Below, in pieces: positions 32,018 through 43,020 of a stretch of 64,000 nucleotides of DNA. The position numbers and the translations under genes were made by a program. Location: positions 8,721,238-8,785,237 of the forward strand of contig NC_079207.1 in NCBI RefSeq assembly GCF_026745355.1, given 5' to 3'. The notes under the pieces were generated by a model. That model was not told where the DNA came from, made no database searches, and saw only the letters and a program-made list of their open reading frames with translations. The stretch's first letter is position 1, and each line of letters starts with the position of its first letter. This DNA comes from Beta vulgaris subsp. vulgaris (lineage: Eukaryota > Streptophyta > Magnoliopsida > Caryophyllales > Amaranthaceae).

Positions 32018-33750
32018 ATGGCACCAACCAAAAACACTCGCGCAAGCAAGCCTCTGACCAGGTCTGTCGGCCAGAGAAGAGGCCACTCCCCGCGCATAAT
32101 CGGGACCCCCAACCCTCGCCGGAGCGAGGTCACTCGCCTGCGCATAACCGGAGGCCGAGCGGACCCCTCACCGGCTCGGAGGTCACCTACCGTCCAAACT
32201 CTGGACCCTCGGTCGTATCCCAGCATATTCAGCATGTGGAGCCTCAGCCGTCTTTGCGTCTGACCTGGCCCTTATCACGGCTCAGCTCCAGGAAACTTTC
32301 CAAAAGGGATGATGGACATGATGGCCATGCTCCAGACAGAGGCAGCCACAACAAGTCGTCCCCTCAATCAGCATGAGCCCAGAGAGCGCACAGTCGTCCG
32401 CTCCCAGAGGGACAACTCTCGTTCTAATCGGATCCCAGCCTAGCCGGCCACGGTCCGATGCGAGAGACCCGAGCCACCGGGAAAAGAAAATCAGCGCGAC
32501 AGGGGTCGGCCCGTCGCATGCAGAACCCATATATCTAAATCCCCAAGGGGGGGTGCGGGTCGGAAACCCCAAGATGCCCGAGAATTCCTTAACAACAAGA
32601 AGCGCCTCAGCCAAGGCTATGACGCTCGGGAGTTCCTCAGGAAGAAAGCAAATGACCGAGAGGGCCAAGGGGACTCGGCTCATTCTCAGCCTCCTAGGCT
32701 AACTGGAGGAGGGCTCAAGTTCCTGATCCCCTTCAGCAGAAATCCTAGGGACCCAACCCCGGGAAAATAAAACCCCCCTGATCGAGCCATTTGCGGGCCT
32801 AACCGACCCAGATGATCATATGGCTAGTTACAAGGCTCAAATGAGCGTGCAGACAAGTTGCGAGGCCACTTGGTGCCGCTTCTTCCCTACCACCCTCAAA
32901 GGTCTGGCTCTCAATTGGTTCCAAGAACTACCGGGGGTCATCACTGACTTCGCCATATTGGAACACCTCTTCATCCACAGTTCGTAGCTGGAAAGAGGCA
33001 AAGAAAAACCAGCCTTCACTCATGGGGGTGAAGCAAGACAAGAATGAATCCTTGTCGGACTACATAAAGAGGTTCAACGAGGATCTCTCAAAATAACCGA
33101 CCTACAGGACGCTGTAGCCTTCGCTGCCCTATGTCCGGCTCCAACCGGGTCGGCTCAGATGGTCATTGGCCGAGAATGAAGTAAAACTTACTCGGAAGCC
33201 ATGGCTCGGGCCCAAAGTTCATCCAGCACGGAATCTGCCGTTACTCGGACGAGGTGGCAAGAAAGAGAAAGATGAAGGGTCATCGGGTCAGCCTAAACAT
33301 CAAAGAACGAGGGGCCGAGGGGATCGGCTCACCGATAATGGCAACGACCCCCGATTCAATAAAAACCGGAAGGAAATCTACTTTGACATCCGGAACAAAA
33401 ATTGGCTTCCCAGGCCAACGCCCATCCGGACATCATCGTCTCGGAGGGATAAAAGTTGGTGTGACTACCACAAGGAATGTGGACACCACCAAGACTGTCG
33501 GAGCTCAAGAAATCCTTGAACGGTTTGGCCGACCAGGGCAAGCTCAACCACTACCTAAAGCGCTCGAGCGAGAAAAGGGAAGCAAAAGGTGGGTCAGTCG
33601 AACAGTGGGGACACGAAGGATTCATTGGTGTCATCGCTGGGGATTTCGCGTCGGGAGGCCTAACCGGCCGAGCACGCAAGGCTCACCTCCAAACCTTAAA
33701 CATCAGGTACTTGATGTCAGCTCCCCGAGCTAGTGCCCCGTCATGAACTT
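32018..33750 (+). pseudogene. gag of Retand-like element (frameshifted)
   Basis: Coding potential is scattered over all three plus frames. It starts near MAPTKNTRASK (32018). A retrotransposon gag core with PFAGLTDPDDHMASYKAQM and WFQELPG is at about 32780-32940. A Cys/His knuckle (CDYHKECGHHQDC) is at about 33455-33500. Gag would form the virus-like particle. Several indels and stops between these parts make it non-functional as it stands. Confidence 0.75.
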
Positions 33751-34130
33751 GGGGAACCAGTCGGACGTTGCGATGTTCCGCACGACGACCCCCTGTCATC
33801 GAGCTCAAGGTAGCAATACAAAGGTGAAGAGGGTATTGGTGGAGTGGGTCATCCGCTGATATAATCACCTCTGACTGCCTCAAAAAGTTGAAGTACACCG
33901 AGCGGGATGTTACCCCATGGCTCAGCCGCTCATAGGCTTCGGGGGCAACTCTGTCCACCCGGTCGGATCAATAAAATTACCCACTCGGATGGGTGAAAAG
34001 GGTAAGGGGAGAAGCCTACCGATCGACTTCTTGGTGGTAGACATCCCTTTGCCTTACAACATAATAATGGGGAGGCCCATGCTAAACAAGCCAAGGCCGC
34101 CATCTCCACCTACCAGCTCCTCTTGCAGTT
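33750..34130 (+). pseudogene. Aspartic protease remnant
   Basis: The order of conserved pieces (GSSADIIT-type flap region at about 33845, then FLVVDIPLPYNIIMGRPML at 34028-34085) is that of the retroviral-type protease of Tat elements. The catalytic triplet region is disrupted by a frame change, so the enzyme is inactive here. Confidence 0.6.
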
Positions 34131-34443
34131 TGAGACTGATGACGGGAAGGTAGGAAAAATTCAAGGCGACCAACAGGCCGCAAGAGAGTGCTATGTGAAT
34201 AGCCTCAAAAATAAGACGTCCGAAAGGACTCGGACAACGACGTCCAAAAGGACTCGAAAAAAAAAAGAAAATGGAAGGGGGTCAGCCCTCAACAGCCTCG
34301 GGGTGTACATAACTGAAAACCCCAAGCAATACGAGTCCTCAGCCAGCCGAGGATGACGAAGAAGTCGCGATCGGCCAGGACCCCGGTCGGACTGTCAGGG
34401 TAGGCAAGGCCATGGACCCCAAACAAGGCAAGATATCATCCAA

Positions 34444-35380
34444 GTGCTCACGGAGTACCAAGATGTCTTTGCCTATGAGGCCACAGAAATGCCGGGGCTC
34501 GACCCGAAAACATGTGTCATGAGCTTAACATCAAAGAGGGGTTCAGACCATCAAGCAAAAGCTCAGACCAAGGTCCCGAAAGAAATGCCGCGGCAGCAGC
34601 AGAGTCAAGAAGCTGCTCGAAGCGGGTTTCATAGAAGATGTCAATACTCGGAATGGCTGGCCAACGTGGTCTTGGTCAAAAAGCCGAGTGGGGCATGGCG
34701 AATGTGTGTCGACTTCACCGACTTAAACAAAGCCTGCCCAAAAGACAATCACCTCTGCCAAAGATCGATAGGCTGGTCGATTCAACGGCAGGGCACGCCC
34801 TTCTCAGCTTCATGGATGCAAATGCCGGCTATCATCAAATTCCCATGGCCGAGAAGGATAGGGTTCATACGGCATTATCACTCCTCAGGGTGTCTACTGC
34901 TACAAATGATGCCTTCGGCCTCAAAAATCCGGGGCACATATCAGCGAACCGTCAACAAAATCTTCAGCGACCAATTGGGTCGGAACATTGAGGTATACGT
35001 TGACGATATGATAGTCAAAAGCAAGGCCCAGTCGGATCACCCTGCAGATCTGAAAGAAACGCTGAGCACCCTAAGGAAATACCGAATGATGCTCAACCCT
35101 AAAAAATGTCTTCGGGTTAAAGGGGGAAAGTGCCTCGGATTTCTAGTAGATGAGAGAGGTATAGAGGCCAACCCGGACAAAATCAAAGCGGTCTTAGAAA
35201 TGAAATCGCCTCGGAATGTTCGGGAAGTACAGCGCCTAACCGGCTGCTTAGCGGCCTCGGTCGGTTCCTCTCCCGGTCGGCCGATAAAGCTTGTTGTTCT
35301 TCAAGGCCCTGAAGCGAAAAGAGTTCGCATGGGATGACGAAGCCGAGCAAGCCTTCGCTGACCTCAAGAATCACTTGGCA
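34444..35380 (+). pseudogene. Reverse transcriptase domain
   Basis: Visible motifs in order: VVLVKKPSGAWRMCVDFTDL (about 34665-34725), a frameshifted middle part, the catalytic YVDD box in VYVDDMIVKSK (34992-35024), then PKKCLRVKGGKCLGFLVDERG. At least three frame changes separate them. The lineage signature of the YVDDMIVKS block fits Tat/Athila rather than chromovirus elements. Confidence 0.85.
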
Positions 35381-35391
35381 TCTTTGCCCAA

Positions 35392-36224
35392 ATGATCTCC
35401 CCCTTGCCGGGGGAACCCCTGTTTATCTACTTGGCTGTCTCGGACTACGCTCTTAGCGCCGTCCTAATAGCCGAGCGAGAAGGAAAGCAACATCCTGTTT
35501 ACTTCATCAGCCACGCCTATAGGGGGGCCGAGGCGAAGTACAGCGATGTTGAGAAAATGGTCTTTGCCTTGGTGATGGCGAGCCGGAAGCTCAAGCCCTA
35601 TTTCCAAGCATCCCATCAAAGTCCTAACCGGACAACCGCTCCGGAAGCTTATTGAGAATAGAAATCACTCGAGTCGGATGAGGATTGGGCAGACCAGTTA
35701 GCAGATTTTGGGCTCGAGTTCGAGCCCCGAAGAGCCATCAAGGCCCAAGCACTCGCTGACTTCATCACTGAATGCGCAACTCGACCCCGGTCGGTTAGCA
35801 AGAGGAGTGGGAGTTGTTTGTTGATGGATCATCCACAAAGAATGGTTGTGGAGCCGGGCTGGTCATCAAACCCCCGGTCGGAGAAAAAATTGAGTATGCT
35901 GTTAAGTTCGAATTTCTCGGATCTAACAATGAAGCCGAGTATGAGGCCCTCATCCTCGGAATACAGCTATGCATCCTAGCTGGGGCAACATCAATCATAG
36001 CCAAGTCCGACTCACAACTCATAGTGGGTCAGATTTCGGAGACTATGAGGCCAAGGAGGATACATGAGGATGTACTTGGCCAAAGCCCGAGCTGTCATTG
36101 CAAGGTTGTCCGGATTCCGGATTACCACATTCCTCGCTCGGAAAATCAGCAAGCTGATGCACTGGCTCGGATGGCTAGTTCTGCTGAAGGGTCGGCCCCC
36201 AGAACCATAACTTGGGAAGTTTGA
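35392..36224 (+). pseudogene. Two RNase H domains (retroviral type, then archaeal type)
   Basis: First domain 35392-35655: PLFIYLAVSDYALSAVL, HPVYFISHAYRGAEAKYSDVEK. Second domain 35814-36224: LFVDGSSTKNGCGAGLVI, NNEAEYEALILGI, AKSDSQLIVGQI, ending HIPRSENQQADALARMAS. The D-E-D pattern is visible in the second domain. Having both is a hallmark of Tat-lineage elements. The intervening frame is broken at about 35655-35810. Confidence 0.82.
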
Positions 36225-37499
36225 AGGAGCCTAGCATAAATGCCAAAGAGCAGCTCGTACTCAATCGATCCTCAAACTGGATGGGTGAAATTGTGGAGTA
36301 CTTGCGAGACGGGACCTTACCCAGTGATCCTAAAGAAGCCGACCGGATTAAGCATAAGTCAGGTTGGTTCCTTTGGCATGAAAGGCAGCTCTATAAAAAG
36401 TCCTTTACTCATCCCCTCCTCAAATGTATAACTCCCGAGGAAGGAAATTATGTCCTCCGGGAAATACACCAAGGAGCCTGCGGAAGCCATCAAGGGGGTC
36501 GAACATAGCCGGAAAGGCTAAGGCAGGATACTATTGGCCTACTTGAAAGCTGACGCCTCGGACTTAGTCCGGCGGTGTCCCTCCTGCCAGATTCACTCGG
36601 ACATACCAAGGGCGCCTGCCACTCCCCTCACCACCATTCAAGCAGTCCTGCCCTTCGACAAGTGGGGCATGGACCTGCTCGGACCTTTTCCCCCGCTTTG
36701 GGCAAAGGAAGTTCCTAATTGTGGCTATTGATTACTTCACCAAGTGGACCGAAGCCGAGCCACTGGCGTCAATTACTGACAAGCAGGTTCCAGTGTTCAT
36801 ATGGAGGAATATCATCACCCGGTTCGGAATTCCAAGAGCCTTGGTATCGGACAATGGCCGACAGTTCAACAGCAGGCCGACTCGAGAGTATTGTGCCCGG
36901 TTCGGCATTCAAACAAGGTTCTCGGCAGTCTCCCGCCCTCAGACCAACGGGCAAGCCGAGTCGGCAATAAAATTGTCCTAAAGGGTATCAAGAAATCCTC
37001 GATGCAGCTAAAGGGCATGGGTAGACGACCTATCCGGATACTCTGGTCGGCTCAACAACAGTGAAAGAGGCCACGGGGCACTCCCTTTCGGCTTGGTCTA
37101 TGGTAGGCGAAGCTGTCCTTCCGTTGAGGTGGGAATCCCCTCCCCTCGGATGACATTCTATGAGTTTGACCAAAACGAAAAGAAAAAACCGTCAACTTAG
37201 ACCTGTTGCCAGAAACCCGAGGCAATGCTTTGCTACAAGTCATTCGGTACAAGCAAAGAATCACAAGGCACTTTAACAGGCGAGTAAAGCCTCGGCCAAT
37301 CGGTCTGGGCGACTGGGTCGTTCGAAAGGTCGAAGCCACCGGACTTTCCCATCTCAAAGGGAAGTTGGGGGCAAATTGGGATGGCCCTTACAAGGTTACA
37401 GAGGTCATCAAGCCAGGGACATTCCGACTCGAATCTCCCGAAGGAGTTCCCTTGGTTCGACCTTGGAACTTAGACAACCTCAAAAGATTCTATGTTTAA
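36212..37499 (+). pseudogene. Integrase (zinc, core and C-terminal parts)
   Basis: Zinc-binding HHCC region at about 36395-36600 (EIHQGACGSH..., RRCPSCQIHSD). Core at about 36655-36985 with WGMDLLGPFPP, AIDYFTKWTEAEPL, DNGRQF and PQTNGQAES. C-terminal part 37206-37499 (GDWVVRKVEATGLSHLKGKL...GPYKV), ending in TAA. At least three frame shifts interrupt it. Confidence 0.85.
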
Positions 37500-37875
37500 A
37501 CTCTTTTCGTTACTTGCAATAGGGGCATGTTGTAAGGCCAGCACTACCTGGTCGGTTTAGCAAGCAAATCCGATTGTAACTCGGACTTAACCAGTCCATG
37601 TACCAAGTCGGGTTTCTACCCCAGAAATAAAAAGACTTAGCCAGTCTCATTATTTTGATCAAAAAGGCAAACAAGACTTAACCAGTTTATTGTCTATCAA
37701 ATGTTATAATATTGCAAATAACGAAAAATGTGCGACAAAAGGCAAGTTGCAAAATAGTAGTTGTATTCCAATTGATCAAAAGTTGCAAAATACAACCAAA
37801 AGTTTACAAAAACATAGGGTCGAAAGCAGAAAAGGCCGACAAGGCCAAAACTAAGAAAATAAAATCCTAAAGCAG

Positions 37876-40414
37876 CTAAGAAGAAGGACCGGTGGCAGGT
37901 TGCTCAGCAGCAGGTTGCTCGGTTGGAGGTGGCTCGGTGCTAGCAGCATCTTCTTCATCATCATCAGTATCACTGTCCGAGCTCATCTCCTCAGCCATTT
38001 TGGCTTTAATCTCGGCTGCCTCGGCCTCAGACAACTCCTGATAGCGAGACCAGACTGAATTCCAGTCAGCTTCAGGACAGGAGTCGGCCAAGGCTTCCCT
38101 GAGCTTGGAGAGCGCCTCGTCCTCGCCCATCTTATGGGAGGATTGGCCCACCTCAGCGCAGAACTCGGTACAGTCATCCGACTTCTGCCAGGTCTTGAAC
38201 CACTCCTCCTGGGAACGAGAAGCGGCCGCCTGAGCTTCCTTTAGTTGGGCCTCGGCCGCAGAGAGTTTGAGCTTGACCTCCTCCAATTTCTTCTCGGCCT
38301 GAGCTTGCTTGGTTTCGGCCGTAACCTTGGCAGACTCGGCATTTTCTTTGGCAAGAGAAAGGTTGGCCCTTTCCACTTTCCAGTCTTCCCTCTCCTGCTT
38401 CCAGGTCGCCTCGCCCTTGTCAATTTTGTTGTTGGCCTCCTCCAAACGAAGCTCGGCCAGACGCTTGGCCTCCTTGGCCTGATAGAGCTCATCAAAGTGC
38501 GACCGAGCCGCCTCCTTCAAGCTCTGGACCTCTTGCACCAAGGCGAGCCGGTCCTCAGCTACTTTAGTCATCCGGATGGAAAACTGCAAAACAAAGACCA
38601 GTTAAAAAGTAGCAATAAAGAAGTAAAAAGCGGAGTAAAGCAAAGGTACTTACGTCCATCCAGGAGCGAAAGAGTTCGCTCGACTCGTTCCTCCCATTTA
38701 CCGCGTTGATATGATCTCGGTCGGTTTGGGTAACCAGTATCTCCAAGGCACTGGCAATCCGTTGTCTTTTGTCCGTCTTGGACATTTCAGTAAAGGGGAC
38801 CGGCGCCTCGGACAAGGTCTGCTCGGTATGCGAAGTCCCCTGGGCGTGGCTCGGACTGCGCACAGGCTCGAAGTCCTCCGGGTGGAGGGAGATGTGGGTA
38901 TTGTCATCCCCCGAAGCCTGGCGAGGGCTAGTCACCTCCACGGAAGGCTCTTGCCTTGCCTTCTTTGCCGAGGCCTCCTTCTCGGCTCGAGCCTTTGCCA
39001 AGGCCTTCTCCGTCATCTCCACTCTCTCCTCGGTTTGTTCCTTGCGCTTCCTCGGCTTAGGGTTGGAAGGATCCTACAAAACATATAAAAAGTTGGTGAG
39101 AATAAGAAAGTCTAAGGTTAAACCGGGTCGGATAAAAAGGGCGCTTACCTTTGGCTTGGAAGGCTTGTTAATCTTGTTGGCCTTCATCTCGGCCCTAATC
39201 CTAGCAGCCTTCAGAGCAGCAGAGGTCAGTCGTTCGGTCATGTCCTGGTCTGTTTCTTTTATATAAGCTAGAGAAGCCTCTGCAAAAAGACAGACAGTTA
39301 GCAAAATATAGCAAGTAAAGCAAAAACAAGTCAACCGGACCCCCTTTTGCCGAATTACCCTTGGGAAAAGCCGGGCTTAGACCAAACGCCGCCAGGAAGT
39401 GCTCATCTTTAAAGAGTTTACAGCTCGGGACCCAGTTCCCCGCTACAAAAACTTCGCCGCCATCCACTATTTTGGCCTCTAGCTGCATATATATAGCGGC
39501 CACGGCTTCATCCTCCGATAGCTCAGGCACTTTGAAATTAAGGCAGTGATTTGGGTCAGCAGATGGAGGCACGGTCGGGATGCCCCATTCTCCCCCATAG
39601 TAGACAAAGGCGAATCCTCGGCGAAACCCCTTTTGAGAAGTGGGTAGGTCAAGAACGGTTCGGTAGCCTCGTCGAGCCTGGAAGCACCACCAACCAGGTC
39701 CGTGATCCCCGGCCGGCATCTCAAACAGCTTATACAAATGGCGCCAGAGTGTGAGGGTCGGCTTAACGCCGATGATATCACATATTACCTGAACCGCCAA
39801 AATGCCGCCCCAAGAGTTTGGGGAGAGCTGACCCAAGCATAGGTTGTAAGAGTTCAAAATGTCTTTCTCAAATTGGGTCAGCGGGAATCTTAAGCCCATT
39901 TCCATTGCTTTATAGTAAAATGCAGTGCACCCGGGCGGTGGAGATAAAGGTATGGCTAGCATCGGGTCGGACCAGCAAGTAAGGGTCATTTATTTGAAAT
40001 TTGGCCGCTTGGCCTCGGGCATCTTCTAGCAAAGCCTTTATTAAGATGGAAGTGGAAACTTCGCTCCCGGTCCGCCTTGGGATCAAGCTCCGGATACACG
40101 AGCCCCGGACGTCGACGCTTCACCTTCTTCTCCGGCATAGCTATCCTAACTACACCATCAGACAATATTTGTCTAAGTAACTCCTCGAAGAAGGATAGGC
40201 CAGGGACACCTCCCAGGGTAGGGGGATGGTACCCTCGGCCTCCTCCTCCTCGGCTTGCGAAGGAGTACTCGGGAGGGAAAGCGCCTCAGGCACAGCCGAG
40301 GGATCCGGGCAACTTATTAAAGTTGACACCAATCCATTCCCATACCCTCACTTCCTCGGCTAAATTATAAGGAGGTGAGGGAGGGGGTGTCACTGACTCG
40401 GACGAGCTCCCCAT
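37876..40414 (-). CDS. Antisense spliced gene of the Retand-like element (PF04195-type plus coiled coil)
   Basis: Read from 40414 (MGSSSESVTPPPSPPYNLAE). First exon ends at 39359. Then 39279-39149, 39073-38654 and 38583-37876 (stop), with good GT/AG sites; the last three exons are fully open and join in phase. Exon 1 has frame changes at about 40.28 and 39.96 kb but is open from about 39989 to 39359. That part (GLRFPLTQFEKDILNSYNLC, LSPNSWGGILAV, GFRRGFAFVYYGGEWG) resembles the Pfam family putative gypsy-type transposon (PF04195). The last exon is a long Ala/Glu/Lys-rich coiled coil with an acidic tail (SSDSDTDDDEED). Antisense ORFs here are known in Retand/Tat elements; their function is not known. 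A TATA-like CTATAAGTA lies upstream (40626-40632). Confidence 0.7.
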
Positions 40415-40625
40415 TATTTATCAACAGAAGGGGGTCGGCCGATTTTATTAAAAGAAAGAGAAGAAAAACTTAGTGAAAAAGCAAAACAAGGCGTACCTGG
40501 TCGGACGAAGAATGGACCCGGACTTAGAGAGAGAAGAACTCTAAAGTAGAGAGAGAGAGCAGAAAACTCAAATTTAGAGAGAGAGAAGAATTGTAAAAGT
40601 GACAAAATCTCTCCCCTCTCTCCTA

Positions 40626-40632
40626 CTTATAG
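40626..40632 (-). promoter_or_regulatory. Putative TATA box of the antisense gene
   Basis: On the minus strand CCTATAAGTAGG is followed by a GA-rich leader (GAGAGAGAGAAG runs) and then the ATG at 40414, about 210 nt downstream. It would drive transcription opposite to the LTR promoter. Confidence 0.4.
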
Positions 40633-40930
40633 GCAAAATCCTCGTCCGTGTCCCGCGTCCATCTTGGACCGGGCCTGTGTTTCGCACCTTAATGGGCCTC
40701 CCAAATGCCCAAAACTGTTCAAAAGGCACAGCTCCGGAATATCAATCGTCACAAAAGTCATAAATGACCAGAAGTTGAATCGCCACCATGTTTTCAAGCA
40801 CCCCAATAATCCACCGTTGCCACGTGGCATTTGGGTTTCCAAGAAACTATTAAGTTCACCAGCTCAAGATTGCAGTTCATCAGCTCAAGGTTACCAGCTC
40901 GGTCACCTCAGCCAGTGGTCCAAAACCTTA

Positions 40931-41870
40931 GGCACCGGCTCGGACAAGCATGGGGCTCATTGGCCCCTCATCCGAGCCGCGTCCAACCCTCGGCCCAGGA
41001 GGCCTCTCCTTGGTTGAGTAAGTCTCCTAAGTCCCAGATTGACTTAGCGAGAGCAGGCACCGGCTCGGACAAGCATGGGGCTCATTGGCCCCTCATCCGA
41101 GCCGCGTCCAACCACTCGGCCCAGGAGGCACTCCTCTTGGTTGAGTAAGTCTCCTAAGTCCCAGATTGACTTAGCGAGAGCAGGCACCGGCTCGGACAAG
41201 CATGGGGCTCATTGGCCCCTCATCCGAGCCGCGTCCAACCACTCGGCCCAAGGAGGCATCTCCTCTTGGTTGAGTAAGTCTCCTAAGTCCCAGATTGACT
41301 TAGCGAGAGCAGGCACCGGCTCGGACAAGCATGGGGCTCATTGGCCCCTCATCCGAGCCGCGTCCAACCAGCTCGGCCCAAGGAGGCTCTCCTTTGGTTG
41401 AGTAAGTCTCCTAAGTCCCAGATTGACTTAGCGAGAGCAGGCACCGGCTCGGACAAGCATGGGGCTCATTGGCCCCTCATCCGAGCCGCGTCCAACCAGC
41501 TCGGCCCAGGAGGCTCTCCTTTGGTTGAGTAAGTCTCCTAAGTCCCAGATTGACTTAGCGAGAGCAGGCACCGGCTCGGACAAGCATGGGGCTCATTGGC
41601 CCCTCATCCGAGCCGCGTCCAACCACTCGGCCCAAGGAGGCTCTCCTCTTGGTTGAGCAAGTCTCCTAAGTCCCAGATTGACTTAGCGAGAGCAGGCACC
41701 GGCTCGGACAAGCATGGGGCTCATTGGCCCCTCATCCGAGCCGCGTCCAACCAACTCGGCCAAGGAGGCTCTCCTCTTTGGTTGAGCAAGTCTTCCAAGT
41801 CCAAGAAGTGACTTTGCCAGAGCAAAGACCGGCTCGGACAAGCATGGGGCTCATTGGCCCTTCGTCCGAG
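40931..41870. repeat. Tandem array, about 127-bp unit, 7 copies plus a partial
   Basis: Units start (at GGCACCGGCTCGGACAAGC) at about 40931, 41056, 41183, 41312, 41440, 41567 and 41695, with a diverged partial at about 41826. Each contains GGGGCTCATTGGCCCCTCAT and GTCCCAGATTGACTTAGCGA. The units are highly similar. The array lies in the untranslated region between the antisense gene and the 3' LTR. Confidence 0.95.
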
Positions 41871-41903
41871 CCATGCATAAGCAAAGCCTTTGCTTTCTTT
41901 AGC

Positions 41904-42400
41904 GGCTCGGGTCGGCGCATGCCCCCCTTTACTCCCAGGGACCGGGTCGGCATATAAGCTCTCCCTCCCCTTGAAGATATTGGGTCGGCGCATGCCACTC
42001 CCTCTCCTTGAAGAGACCGGGTCGGCACATGCCACTCCCTCTCCTTGAAGAGACCGGGTCGGCACATGCCACCCCCTCTCCTCAAGAAGACCGGGTCGGC
42101 ACATGCCCCCCTCTCCTCAAGAAGGCCGGGTCGGCACTTGCCACCCCCTCTCCTTGAAGAGACCGGGTCGGCACATGCCATCCCTCTCCTCAAGAAGACC
42201 GGGTCGGCACATTCCCCCCCTCTCCTTGAAGAGACTGGGTCGGCACTTGCCACCCCTCTCCTCAAGGATACCGGGTCGGCACATGCCACCCCCTCTCCTT
42301 GAAGAGACCGGGTCGGCACATGCCACCCCCTCTCCTTGAAGAGACTGGGTCGGCACTTGCCACCTCTCTCCTCAAAGGGACTGGGTCGGCAGCTGCCTCC
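41904..42400. repeat. Tandem array, 36-38 bp unit, about 13-14 copies
   Basis: Unit core GACCGGGTCGGCACATGCCA followed by a CCCTCTCCTTGAAGA or CCTCTCCTCAAGAA tail. Two tail variants are interspersed along the array. It directly follows the 127-bp array. Confidence 0.93.
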
Positions 42401-42513
42401 CTCCTCCTCCAGGAGACCACGTCAGCCTAGGCTCAGGGCTATCTAGGTTCCGCCACGAACGGGACACGTTTCTGCAAGGCCTCGACGTTTCCCATTCCTG
42501 GCGTGGGGCTAAT

Positions 42514-42872
42514 TGTTTGGGCTTATTTCCTGGGTTAAGCCAGCTAGGGACAATCAAGCCCAATAAAGCCTTAAACCTCCAGAGGGCCCCACCTGTGATA
42601 GTGCCTTCCAGTTGTCAGTGCCCTCCAGCTGGCCTACAGTTGGGATATCCCCAGCACTATAAATACTCAACTCCCTCATCAATGAGAAGGTATTGAATTC
42701 TTACCTAACAAACCAGAGCATCTCTCTCTAGACTTTATCTCTCTAAGCTTGATTACTGACTTGAGCGTCGGAGAGGCGATCCCGGAACAACCCCCGGGGC
42801 AGTCTAACCATTACTTTTGCAGGATTCCGGCGTACGGACTTTGGACTCAGGACATTCGAATCTGACCCGGTA
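42514..42872 (+). repeat. 3' LTR, truncated
   Basis: Matches the 5' LTR from its TG start through GACCCGGTATT, then stops. The last 45 or so bases of the LTR are missing and the sequence passes into an inverted piece of gag. Confidence 0.9.
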
Positions 42873-42874
42873 TT

Positions 42875-43020
42875 GAGGTGAGCCTTGCGTGCTCGGCCGG
42901 TTAGGCCTCCCGACGCGAATCCGCCAGCGATGACACCGATGAATCCTTCCGTGTCCCCGCTGTTCGACTGACCCACCTTTTGCTTCCCCTTTTCTTCGCT
43001 CGAGCGCTTTAGGTAGTGGT
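42875..43020 (-). repeat. Inverted 146-bp fragment of the element's own gag region
   Basis: Reverse complement of about 33547-33689 with only minor differences. It is joined on the left to the broken 3' LTR and on the right to the second copy of the 2.2-kb segment. Confidence 0.93.

Larger units (their letters stand above)
31527..42872 (+). mobile_element. Ty3/Gypsy LTR retrotransposon, Tat lineage (Retand-like), degenerate
   Basis: 5' LTR 31527-31925, internal gag-pol on the plus strand, an antisense gene at 37876-40414, two tandem arrays at 40931-42400, and a 3' LTR (42514-42872) that lacks its end. Domain order gag, protease, RT, RNase H, second (archaeal-type) RNase H, integrase. The second RNase H plus an antisense ORF between pol and the 3' LTR are recognised traits of Tat/Retand/Ogre-type elements. 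Sense frames are broken by many frameshifts and stops. The two LTRs differ at only a handful of positions, so insertion is fairly recent. GC content is visibly higher than the flanks. Confidence 0.92.

Noticed and set aside
31928..32702. Overlapping ORFs on both strands near the element's start
   Set aside because: These are shadows of a frameshifted gag N-terminus in GC-rich DNA; not separate genes.
37876..38589. Coiled-coil protein as a host gene
   Set aside because: It lies between pol and the 3' LTR of the retroelement and is joined by good introns to a PF04195-like exon, so it belongs to the element.
41904..42400. CRISPR-like regular repeats
   Set aside because: Units are contiguous without unique spacers, in a plant retrotransposon; an ordinary tandem array.
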